64,000 nucleotides of DNA from an uncultured Lachnospiraceae bacterium. GTDB taxonomy: Bacteria; Bacillota; Clostridia; Lachnospirales; Lachnospiraceae. The translations under genes and the position numbers were made by a program. Below are positions 27,628 through 35,699 of this stretch, piece after piece. Each line of letters starts with the position of its first letter. Within the stretch, counting starts at the first letter, position 1. Location of the stretch: contig CAKRYY010000002.1 in the NCBI GenBank assembly GCA_934432885.1, forward strand, positions 41,362-105,361, read 5' to 3'. Under the pieces are notes generated by a model. That model did no database searches, was not told the DNA's origin, and was given only the letters and a program-made list of their open reading frames with translations.

Positions 27628-27699
27628 CGAAAAGGGCAAAACACCTTTGTTTTTCATCAAGCTATTAAGAACTTTTTCTTTAATCTCTTTTACCAGACC

Positions 27700-29520
27700 T
27701 TACTTTTTCGAATAAACTGGCAAGGCACTGACATCATATATCTCAATCTTTGGACCTGTAGCACCTCCATGCCATACATATTTTAGCATCCCTATATACT
27801 GTTTTATTACCCCGACTTCAGTCCAGCTCATTGTTACGTTATATGCGGGATTCGTAAATGTATCTCCAATTCTTCCCTCAAACTTTGCAACAAGTGGACA
27901 TAATTCGTGCATTTTCTGAGTCTGTAAAGAATCCTTATATCCAATATTATCTACTGCATACTTTATATCCTCCATATACAGGCATAGTTCCCCATTCATC
28001 TCCCCTAATTCATAAAACAGCAAATTTCTTCCACCATACTCTCTTCCAGCTCTAATTCCCCCCGGATCAAAGCCTGTATAAAAATCAAATATGCTTTCCT
28101 CCCTCAATATTTCATTTTCTGCGCAAAATTTTTCTTGTTGTAGCCGTGTGTCCTGATTGCTTCTTATCGCTACAGAATATACCAGTATACTTCCAATCAA
28201 AAAGCATCCTCCGATAATTCCTGTTGCTGTCCATCCCATCCATGTCAATACTTTATTCCTATTTTTAATAAGAGCTAGTAATCCTATTGATATTACCATT
28301 ATTATTGTAAAATAAAACTCCAATCCCCATCTTGGGAATCCGCGATTTAAGAATCCTAGCGCACCAAGCTTTATTACACCTAAAAGCAGTACAAAATACT
28401 TACTAGAATAATTTTTGATTATTGTAATACATCCTAATACAAAGATAACGACCGCAATTCCTCCCATATAGCAGTGCAGATTATCAATATAACGAATTAT
28501 CAGCAATTTATAAGGCGTAACCCCATCTGCATCATACTGATACATATAGAGGACTCCACTAATAGCTTCTTTCATTTTCCAAAACATATTCGGTGCAATC
28601 AGAAACATTCCAATAATATAACTTAGAAAAGCAAAACTTCCCTCCCGTATAATCCCCTTTGTATTCCTCTCCGTACAAATTATTATAAATGCAATATAGA
28701 AACAGCCAACCGCAGCATGCCACTTTTCCATTGTCGCACATGCAGTAAAAAATGTCATAAATGCTATCCAGAATCTCTTTCTTCTTTCCATATACAAAAG
28801 GCTTCCTAAAAGCAAAAGTGTCAAAAAGAAAAAAGAGGTACTGTCTCCAGTTACCTGCTTGCTCAAATTTACATATTCCGGGAAAAATGCAATCAAAGCG
28901 GCTACAAATAATCCCAACTTTTTTTCCAGATAATTTCCAATCAAGAAGCCAGTTATTATAGTTAAAGTACTAAATATTGCCACAATATATCTATAAATGA
29001 AATAACATTCAATCGTATTGGTATCCAGAGCCACATTTCTAATTACACTATATGCAATCATTACAAAGGCCGCCAGTTTTGAAACACATTGATTAGGATA
29101 CTTAAATACTTTTTGATAAGGGCACTTATTTACTGCCATCTCAATTGTATCATTAAGCAAATTATTTTCATCTGGTTGAAAAATACTTGTAATTCCCCAA
29201 TTTATACCGCCAAAGCGCAGTCCCCCACCAATCAGAAGAATCATAAGCAATATTAGAACATCTCTTGGTTCAACATGAAATTTTTTCAAAATTTCTCTAA
29301 ATCTATCCTGCATTAAGTATTTTTCTAAAATTTCAAAAAAATTTGTATACTTTTTCAGCAAAAAACAAGTTCCAACTGTCAAGGCTAAGATTGTGATTCC
29401 AAAAGCGAATTTTCCTACATTCCCACCTGTTGTCCAAAATTCTTTTATAGGCGAACTTCCAAAAAAATATAATATTACACATAGAATCCCAATAGCAGCA
29501 AAAAGCTTTTTAATTTTCAT
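27700..29520 (-). CDS. GT39-like GT-C membrane glycosyltransferase
   Basis: A 606-residue protein with about twelve helices. The first long external loop holds NWGITSIFQPDENNLL, with the Asp-Glu pair typical of GT39/PMT-like enzymes, and QVTGDSTSFFFLTLLLLG follows in the membrane core. The C terminus (about 450-606) is external. The ATG at 29520 has AGGAGAAG 6 nt upstream. A longer frame from 29565 lacks one. This is the first gene (in window order) of the visibly AT-richer block of the operon. The donor is presumably a polyprenyl-phosphate sugar. Confidence 0.72.
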   Translation of the reverse strand: MKIKKLFAAIGILCVILYFFGSSPIKEFWTTGGNVGKFAFGITILALTVGTCFLLKKYTNFFEILEKYLMQDRFREILKKFHVEPRDVLILLMILLIGGGLRFGGINWGITSIFQPDENNLLNDTIEMAVNKCPYQKVFKYPNQCVSKLAAFVMIAYSVIRNVALDTNTIECYFIYRYIVAIFSTLTIITGFLIGNYLEKKLGLFVAALIAFFPEYVNLSKQVTGDSTSFFFLTLLLLGSLLYMERRKRFWIAFMTFFTACATMEKWHAAVGCFYIAFIIICTERNTKGIIREGSFAFLSYIIGMFLIAPNMFWKMKEAISGVLYMYQYDADGVTPYKLLIIRYIDNLHCYMGGIAVVIFVLGCITIIKNYSSKYFVLLLGVIKLGALGFLNRGFPRWGLEFYFTIIMVISIGLLALIKNRNKVLTWMGWTATGIIGGCFLIGSILVYSVAIRSNQDTRLQQEKFCAENEILREESIFDFYTGFDPGGIRAGREYGGRNLLFYELGEMNGELCLYMEDIKYAVDNIGYKDSLQTQKMHELCPLVAKFEGRIGDTFTNPAYNVTMSWTEVGVIKQYIGMLKYVWHGGATGPKIEIYDVSALPVYSKK

Positions 29521-29588
29521 ATCACTTCTCCTGTTTTGTATCTTATAGCTTAAAGTTCTATTCATTTGCTTTTATCACGCTTTTTCCT

Positions 29589-31376
29589 TTATTTCCAGAT
29601 TTCTTCTTTTTCCCTTTTTACTGCCTTTCCATCTATAATCTCATAAATTTCGTCACAGCATTTAATTGTTTCCAAGCGGTGTGCTACTATAATAAGCGTA
29701 ATTTTTCCATGTAAAGCTTCAATTGATTCCATTACTGCACTTTCTGTATCATTATCTAACGCTGCAGTTGCCTCATCTAAGACTAATATTTCTGGTTCAT
29801 TATACAACGCTCTTGCTATCGCAATTCGCTGCCTCTGTCCGCCAGAAAACTTTATGCCTCTTTCTCCAACCATTGTATCTAATTGTTGAGGTAATTTTTC
29901 AACAAATTCTTTTAGCTGCGCGCGTTCCAACGATTTCCATATTTTCGCATCATCAGCTTTCGAATCCGATAAGCCAAATATAATGTTTTCACGTACAGTC
30001 CCATCCAAGAGAAAAATTGTTTGGGGAACATATCCCACAATGTTAGCCCACTCCATAGGCATCGAGTACACATCTGTACCGTCAGCAGTAACACTACCGC
30101 CCTGTGGCATTAACAAACCTAAAATAATATCTGATAAAGTTGTCTTACCAGACCCCGATGCTCCAATAAGCGCAATTGATTTGCCCTTTTTAATCTCAAG
30201 AGAAACATTTGTTAATACCGGTAATTTTTGAGTTTCATATTTCCAAAATATATTGGACACAAGAAGTGTATCGCGAAAATGTATCTTTTTATCACTGGCA
30301 TCGCTTCCCCTTTTAGCAAAAACCAGCTTTTCTGAATCATGCTTTGTTCCCTTCATGATTTCATATTCATTCGTCAGACTTTGCCTGCAAAAAACCAGTC
30401 CATTAACCCTACTTGTAATTTTTCCAACTGATGGCAAAATTTTAAATGCAGACATGGCTAGCATAGCCAGTTTCGGAATATATTCTGTCATATCATCACT
30501 AAGAAATAAACGTACACATACAATTCCAATCAATCCACCTATACAGATTCCTTCAACAATTCGGTCCGGACTATTACTAATTAAACTATTAGTTCTCTGA
30601 GCTTTTCTAGACACTTCTGCAATTTCGTTATACGCATCCAAGAACGGCTGTTTTCTCTGCATAACATATATCTCTTTAATTCCATTTATAGTTTGATATA
30701 CAGCCTTATTCTTTTCCGCTTCAGCACTTCTAAATATTCTGCCAGCCCGCTTTGCAATTGGTTTAAAGAAGAAAACCATTCCTGCCATAACAGCACCCAA
30801 CCATATCAGAATTTCTATTGCCATGATTGGATCTGTATAAACGATAACACCACTTATTAAAAGCATTGTTAATAATTCTGCAGCAATACCAAATAAATAT
30901 TCTATAATATTATAAACTTTTCCCGGGTCAACGGAACAATCTCTTAAAATATCCGAACTATTTATATTTAAAAAGTATTGATATGGTCTTTGCAGGTATG
31001 AGTATAGGGTCTTAACAGCTAGTTCCTTTTGTACCTTCGTGGCAAAATCATATTGAATATAATAGGAAAATAACATATAGGCATTTTTTACGAGATATAG
31101 CAAAATAATTCCAATTCCAAAAAATATCATCAGTTCTTTTGCTGATACTATTCCTAAAAAATTGACAATTACTGCAATATGAGGATTCCCTAATAATTTC
31201 TCAGGAGTAAGAACTACTTGAATAAAAGGTAAAATTGCTGTAACCCCTAATAGTTCAAAAAATGAACTAATAGTTAACACAAAAAAGACACCTATTAGCT
31301 GTCTTTTTTGTGTTTTATTCAAAATATAATTCAATTCACTTAGAATATCAAAAACTGTCTTTATATTATTTTTCAT
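29589..31376 (-). CDS. ABC exporter, second PglK-like flippase
   Basis: A 595-residue half transporter. The first 330 residues are membrane helices including FKILPSVGKITSRVNGL, the counterpart of the PglK SANR region. The ATPase part has Walker A GASGSGKTT, signature FSGGQRQRIAIARALY, Walker B ILVLDEATAALD and H-loop VAHRLET. Its N-terminal half shares the ELLGVTAILPFI element with the 24471-26201 protein (ELLGVTVILPFI), so the two are related. It is AT-richer in sequence, though, and probably arrived with the central block. It overlaps the methyltransferase gene by ATGA. It likely flips the Kdo-containing or another lipid-linked unit. Confidence 0.83.
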   Translation of the reverse strand: MKNNIKTVFDILSELNYILNKTQKRQLIGVFFVLTISSFFELLGVTAILPFIQVVLTPEKLLGNPHIAVIVNFLGIVSAKELMIFFGIGIILLYLVKNAYMLFSYYIQYDFATKVQKELAVKTLYSYLQRPYQYFLNINSSDILRDCSVDPGKVYNIIEYLFGIAAELLTMLLISGVIVYTDPIMAIEILIWLGAVMAGMVFFFKPIAKRAGRIFRSAEAEKNKAVYQTINGIKEIYVMQRKQPFLDAYNEIAEVSRKAQRTNSLISNSPDRIVEGICIGGLIGIVCVRLFLSDDMTEYIPKLAMLAMSAFKILPSVGKITSRVNGLVFCRQSLTNEYEIMKGTKHDSEKLVFAKRGSDASDKKIHFRDTLLVSNIFWKYETQKLPVLTNVSLEIKKGKSIALIGASGSGKTTLSDIILGLLMPQGGSVTADGTDVYSMPMEWANIVGYVPQTIFLLDGTVRENIIFGLSDSKADDAKIWKSLERAQLKEFVEKLPQQLDTMVGERGIKFSGGQRQRIAIARALYNEPEILVLDEATAALDNDTESAVMESIEALHGKITLIIVAHRLETIKCCDEIYEIIDGKAVKREKEEIWK

Positions 31377-32266
31377 TCAGTTTTTCCTTTTGTTGCATAT
31401 ACAATCAAATATTCTCCGCCCATTTTCCCCATTTCTTTTTTATATGCAGCATCCAAAGTATCACTTATAAAATCAAACTTAATATCTCCTCTTGGTTTTT
31501 CTTCATGTAACCATGCCAATAAATTGCCTAAGCCATATTTTTGTTTTATCTCTATTTTGATATTATGAAATCCTGCTGCATAAAAAATTTTTTCTAAGCT
31601 CTCCTTTGAAAGCACCCATGGATGTTGCACTTGAAATATAAATTTATCAAACAAATTTCCAAGCATCTCTCGCAAAATAGGATAATCTGTGGGCGTTCCT
31701 ATAATCGCCTTTCCTCCATCCTTTAATAGTTCAAAAACCTCTTTTGCAAAAGAAGCTGGATCTTCCACGTGTTCAATCACATCAAAGCTAGTAACAACAT
31801 CACATTTACCTCTCCACTCCTTTAATGCCTCAGAAGCATATTGATAGGCATGGTATCCTTTCTCCTTTAACGCTTTCTGATATGTTCTGGAAGGTTCTAT
31901 TGCTACAATTTCTTTTGCAGCCCCACTAACAAAATCTAAGAAACTTCCTCCTGCGCAGCCTATGTCCGCGACAGTACGTTCTCTGAATAAATCTGTTCCT
32001 GTCATCTCTAATTTATCTAAAACTTCTTTATCATGCTTCTCATAATACGTGGATATATATGAATTCCCCTCTATCCGTTTTCTATACTCTTCGCTTTCAT
32101 AAAATTCTGAAGTTTCTTCTGTCTGAGCAAGATTCCAAATAACCTTACACTCTTGACACTGATAAACATCCCATGCCTTTTTTGTATAGCCATCAAGCAA
32201 TCCTGTCTTAATTGGGCCATGATAAATGACCTTAACATCTTCGCATCCACAAATTTTACATTTCAT
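31373..32266 (-). CDS. SAM-dependent methyltransferase with N-terminal zinc-ribbon motif
   Basis: A 297-residue class I methyltransferase of the Methyltransf_23 type. The N terminus has CxxC pairs (CKIC, residues 3-6, and CQEC, about 37-40) forming a likely zinc ribbon. The SAM-binding loop VADIGCAGGSFLDFV and the acidic VTSFDVIEHVEDP follow. Such proteins are common in surface glycan clusters, where they methylate a sugar hydroxyl or amine, often as a chain cap or sugar modification. It sits immediately after the Kdo cassette in transcription order, so a methylated Kdo or terminal sugar is possible. Target unproven. Confidence 0.82.
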   Translation of the reverse strand: MKCKICGCEDVKVIYHGPIKTGLLDGYTKKAWDVYQCQECKVIWNLAQTEETSEFYESEEYRKRIEGNSYISTYYEKHDKEVLDKLEMTGTDLFRERTVADIGCAGGSFLDFVSGAAKEIVAIEPSRTYQKALKEKGYHAYQYASEALKEWRGKCDVVTSFDVIEHVEDPASFAKEVFELLKDGGKAIIGTPTDYPILREMLGNLFDKFIFQVQHPWVLSKESLEKIFYAAGFHNIKIEIKQKYGLGNLLAWLHEEKPRGDIKFDFISDTLDAAYKKEMGKMGGEYLIVYATKGKTE

Positions 32267-32303
32267 TTTTTATTCCTCTCTTATACTATAATAATAGTTA
32301 AAA

Positions 32304-33212
32304 TTAAAGCTCATCTAAAATTGGAACTTTTATTACCATTTTTTTTACATATTCTGGTTCATCAAAAGCCTGTATACATGGCATGTGTATATCTTCGGGA
32401 TACAAAATGCAATAGTCTCCCTTACTTAAATAAATTTTCTTCCCTCGTGGTTCTCCATTATAAAATATAATATCTCTTGCTTCATCATATTTTTGATTGA
32501 CTTCCAGTTCTGTATCCTGCAATACTTCTATTACCTCTGAACCTGCAAGCACTATTTGTATATCAATATACCTATGATGCTGCTCATACTTTCTATCCTT
32601 ACGGCAATGTGTAATATACTCTTCTATATTAGCATACATTTCATTTTTAATTGAAAAGCGCCCAATGTCTACCCCATATATTATGGCATTTCTAGCAAAG
32701 CTATATGCTTCTGATGAAAGCGCGCTAATGCTTTCATATTTAACAGTAATTAGATATTCTATTATATCACGTACAGCTCCGTCTCCGCCTTTGCGCTGGC
32801 TAATATATGTAACAATATCTTTTATATCATCGCAAGCATCAAGAGGACAGGCTAAAATTCCACCATTCTTCTTTATATGCTTCATTGTTAAAAAATCGTT
32901 TATATCATCACCAATGTATCCACATTCTTCTTCACCTATCTCATTTTCAAAAAGATAATTTTTAATGAATGAATACTTATCCTTAATACCCTGATACAAT
33001 TCTGAAACATTAAGTTCCCGCGCCCGCTGTTCCACAATACTAGAATTACGGCCCGTAACAATAACGGGTGTTATTCCTATTTTCGGAAGTATATTAGCGA
33101 TTGCATATCCATCTTTTACATCAAAAGACTTATATAGCTCTCCCTCTTTCGCTATATTTATTTTTCCATCTGTCAAAGTTCCATCTACATCCATAAACAA
33201 ATATTTTATCAT
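32304..33212 (-). CDS. KdsC-type HAD phosphatase fused to a YhcH/NanQ-type domain
   Basis: A two-domain protein of 302 residues. Residues 1 to about 155 are a C0-type HAD phosphatase like KdsC (Kdo-8-phosphate phosphatase): FMDVDGTLTDG with D8 and D10, VTGRNSS, and YIGDDINDFLTM. Residues about 160-302 match the YhcH/YjgK/YiaL family: HHRYIDIQIVLAGSEVIEV and LYPEDIHMPC. E. coli YhcH (NanQ) is a sialic-acid anomerase. The fused domain may therefore anomerise the Kdo released by the phosphatase, for use by KdsB. That is inference. ATG 33212 overlaps the kdsD stop (ATGA), with AGGGATTGCG before it. The longer frame to 33245 lies inside kdsD. Confidence 0.88.
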   Translation of the reverse strand: MIKYLFMDVDGTLTDGKINIAKEGELYKSFDVKDGYAIANILPKIGITPVIVTGRNSSIVEQRARELNVSELYQGIKDKYSFIKNYLFENEIGEEECGYIGDDINDFLTMKHIKKNGGILACPLDACDDIKDIVTYISQRKGGDGAVRDIIEYLITVKYESISALSSEAYSFARNAIIYGVDIGRFSIKNEMYANIEEYITHCRKDRKYEQHHRYIDIQIVLAGSEVIEVLQDTELEVNQKYDEARDIIFYNGEPRGKKIYLSKGDYCILYPEDIHMPCIQAFDEPEYVKKMVIKVPILDEL

Positions 33213-34174
33213 AACGCAATCCCTGCCCTGATAATCAGTTGCCATGTAATCACACCTACGACAGTTCCATCTTTTTCTATTACTGGCAAACTGTTAATCT
33301 GATTATCCTTCATGTATCGTAAGGCATCCAAAGCAAGCTTATCTGCACTTATATACCGAGGTTTTTTGGTCATAACCCTATCAATCAAAACATTATAAAT
33401 GTCTAAATGCGCTTTTACAACCCGCCGTAAGTCTCCATCCGTAAAGACCCCCGACAACTCTCCATTTTCATTGGTAACGGCAACACATCCCAACCCTTTA
33501 CTGGATATCACCTCTATCGCAGCTATTAGTGAAGTTCCTTGCATTACACAGGGGACTTGTTCGCCTTTTGCCATCAAATCACTGACTCGAAGCAACAATT
33601 TCTTTCCTAAAGCACCTGCTGGATGTCTTTTTCCAAAATCATCTCTATCAAAGCCCTTCATAATACTAGCAGTAACTGCAAGTGCATCTCCATAGCATAG
33701 TGCTGCAGTTGTACTTGACGTCGGAGCAAGCCCTAAATGACATGCCTCATCAAAAGCTGGAAATACTTGTACTATATCACAATTTCTCGCCAGCGTAGAC
33801 TCTTTGTTTCCTGTAATACCTATCAAAAAAGTCCCCAACAGCTTAAGTCCTGGAAGTATTTTAATAATCTCATCACTTTCGCCACTATGACTAATCAGTA
33901 TAACAATATCTTTTTCATCTACCATTCCTAAATCGCCGTGCATCGCTTCCGCAGGATGCAGATAGAAAGAAGGAATTCCAAGACTGGAAAAGGTTGCTGC
34001 TAACTTCTGAGCAATATGTCCTGGTTTTCCCATCCCTGAAAAAACCACCTTGCCTGTACAGTTTAGAATCTTTTTGACAATACTTACAAATATATCATCT
34101 AACGACTCTTGAATCTTTTGGAGCGCACTAATTTCTGTTAAGAATACTTTTTTTCCTTCTGACAATATATCCAT
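33209..34174 (-). CDS. kdsD: arabinose-5-phosphate isomerase (KdsD/KpsF type)
   Basis: A 321-residue isomerase converting ribulose-5-P to arabinose-5-P, the first step of Kdo synthesis. The SIS domain (about 30-190) shows VVFSGMGKPGHIAQKLAATFSS (shown in full family form only in part here), HPAEAMHGDLG and ISHSGESDE. LAPTSSTTAALCYGDALA and GKRHPAGALGKKL are diagnostic of KdsD/KpsF. Two CBS domains follow (about 200-318). It is full length. It overlaps the KdsC-YhcH gene by ATGA and follows kdsA after 11 nt. GutQ-type isomerases look alike, but the kdsA/kdsB neighbours settle the role. Confidence 0.93.
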   Translation of the reverse strand: MDILSEGKKVFLTEISALQKIQESLDDIFVSIVKKILNCTGKVVFSGMGKPGHIAQKLAATFSSLGIPSFYLHPAEAMHGDLGMVDEKDIVILISHSGESDEIIKILPGLKLLGTFLIGITGNKESTLARNCDIVQVFPAFDEACHLGLAPTSSTTAALCYGDALAVTASIMKGFDRDDFGKRHPAGALGKKLLLRVSDLMAKGEQVPCVMQGTSLIAAIEVISSKGLGCVAVTNENGELSGVFTDGDLRRVVKAHLDIYNVLIDRVMTKKPRYISADKLALDALRYMKDNQINSLPVIEKDGTVVGVITWQLIIRAGIAL

Positions 34175-34185
34175 AATCCCTATCC

Positions 34186-34959
34186 TTAATGAACGGCATT
34201 GTAAACTTTCATAATATGTTTCAACAAATCCTCTATCTCATCCAGACGTACCATATTCGGTCCATCCGATAGAGCTTTATCTGGTTCTGGATGGACTTCA
34301 AAAAATAAAGCATCTGCCCCCGCTGCCACAGACGCTTTCGCCAATGTTTCAATATACTCTCTATTTCCCCCTGTTGCATTACCTCTTCCACCAGGTTTCT
34401 GAACACTGTGTGTTGCATCCATTACAACTGGGTATCCCATTTTTTTCATTTCATAAAACGAGGTCATATCCACAACTAAAGTATTATATCCAAAGCAGGT
34501 TCCTCGTTCACATAGTAGAATTTTTCTATTTCCCGCTGCTTCAACCTTTTCAACAACATTTTTCATATCCCAGGGAGCAAGAAATTGTGCTTTTTTAATG
34601 TTTATTATTTTATTCGTTTCCGCTGCGGCTACAAGAAGGTCTGTTTGGCTGCATAAAAAAGCTGGTATTTGTATTATATCTGCAACTTTGGCTACTATTT
34701 CTGCCTGCCACGGTTCATGAATATCAGTTGCTATTTTTAAACCATACTTTTCTTTTATTTCTTCTAAAATATGCAATCCTTCTTTAATTCCTGGACCCCT
34801 ATAGGAATAAATACTTGTTCGATTTGCTTTATCAAAAGAAGCCTTGAAGTAGTATTCCACATGTAATCTTTCTGTTATAGCCTTCATTTCCTCTGCGATC
34901 AGCATTGCGTTTTCTCTTGATTCGATAACACAGGGACCTGCAATCACAAACATTGCCAT
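34186..34959 (-). CDS. kdsA: 3-deoxy-8-phosphooctulonate (Kdo-8-P) synthase, metal-dependent type
   Basis: Condenses phosphoenolpyruvate with arabinose-5-P. The 257-residue protein shows KASFDKANRTS, YRGPG, TDIHEPWQ, IPAFLCSQTDLL, CERGTCFGYN and DATHSVQKPGG, which together define KdsA and not NeuB (sialic acid) or AroG. Cys10 in AGPCVIES aligns with the metal ligand of the Aquifex-type enzyme, whereas E. coli KdsA has Asn there, so a metal-dependent form is predicted. AAGGATGG precedes the ATG. The gap to kdsB is 1 nt. Confidence 0.95.
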   Translation of the reverse strand: MAMFVIAGPCVIESRENAMLIAEEMKAITERLHVEYYFKASFDKANRTSIYSYRGPGIKEGLHILEEIKEKYGLKIATDIHEPWQAEIVAKVADIIQIPAFLCSQTDLLVAAAETNKIINIKKAQFLAPWDMKNVVEKVEAAGNRKILLCERGTCFGYNTLVVDMTSFYEMKKMGYPVVMDATHSVQKPGGRGNATGGNREYIETLAKASVAAGADALFFEVHPEPDKALSDGPNMVRLDEIEDLLKHIMKVYNAVH

Positions 34960-34960
34960 C

Positions 34961-35698
34961 TTAATCCATCCTTTTTCTCATTTGCTCCTCTACCAGCGCA
35001 ATCTGCTCCGGTGTGTCTACACCAACCGTTTCATAACAAGTCTCTTTTACTTTTATTTTATATCCATTCTCTATAGCTCTAAGCTGTTCTAAAGATTCTG
35101 CCCGTTCTAACGGAGTTTTTTCCATTTTGCTAAACTTCATCAAGAAATCTTTTTTGTAACCATATATTCCAATATGTTTATATACTTTTACTGCATTACC
35201 ATTTCTAACAAAAGGTATTGCATATCTCGAAAAATAAATTGCATTATCTTCCATATCTGTGATAACCTTAACCACATTAGGATTCTCCAATTCTTCTGGC
35301 AGCTCTATTTGCTTTTTTAAAGTTCCCATCAGGACATTCTCTTCATCAAAAATAGTTCTTAACTCTCGTACCATATTGGGATGAATCAATGGTTCATCTC
35401 CTTGAATGTTAAGCACTAAATCTGTTGGCTTCAATTCTAAAATTTCTGTGCATTCAGCCAATCGTTCTGTCCCACAATTATGTTTAGGCGATGTCATCAA
35501 TGCTTTTCCATTAAATTCTGTTACAGTATCAAAAATACGTTCATCATCAGTTGCCACGAAAACGTCATCTATTTCTTCTACCTTTAGTACATTTTCATAT
35601 ACATGCTGAATCATTGGTTTTCCGCAGATTTTTGCCAACGGTTTCCCCGGGAATCGGGAAGACGCGTAACGTGCCGGTATAATTGCTATTGTTCTCAT
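34961..35698 (-). CDS. kdsB: CMP-Kdo synthetase (3-deoxy-manno-octulosonate cytidylyltransferase)
   Basis: Activates Kdo with CTP to CMP-Kdo. The 245-residue protein begins MRTIAIIPARYASSRFPGKP, the CMP-acid-sugar synthetase signature. FVATDDERI, NCGTERLAE, NIQGDEPLI and YGYKKDFL are the KdsB positions. The last third ends with VDTPEQIALVEE, also typical. I use ATG 35698 (AAGGAAAAG upstream, 1 nt after the preceding stop); the six-codon-longer frame overlaps that gene. The neighbour upstream in the operon is a GT52-like protein that could use the CMP-Kdo. Confidence 0.95.
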   Translation of the reverse strand: MRTIAIIPARYASSRFPGKPLAKICGKPMIQHVYENVLKVEEIDDVFVATDDERIFDTVTEFNGKALMTSPKHNCGTERLAECTEILELKPTDLVLNIQGDEPLIHPNMVRELRTIFDEENVLMGTLKKQIELPEELENPNVVKVITDMEDNAIYFSRYAIPFVRNGNAVKVYKHIGIYGYKKDFLMKFSKMEKTPLERAESLEQLRAIENGYKIKVKETCYETVGVDTPEQIALVEEQMRKRMD

Positions 35699-35699
35699 T

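Noticed and set aside
27614..27700. Terminator after the GT39-like gene ending at 27700.
   Set aside because: The AAAGG...CCTTT stem is only about 5 bp with a short T run, too weak to call.
34186..35698. Reading the acid-sugar genes as a sialic, legionaminic or KDN pathway (NeuB/NeuA).
   Set aside because: The synthase has KdsA-specific motifs, the cytidylyltransferase has KdsB motifs, and an arabinose-5-P isomerase is present; no NeuB or NeuC gene is seen.
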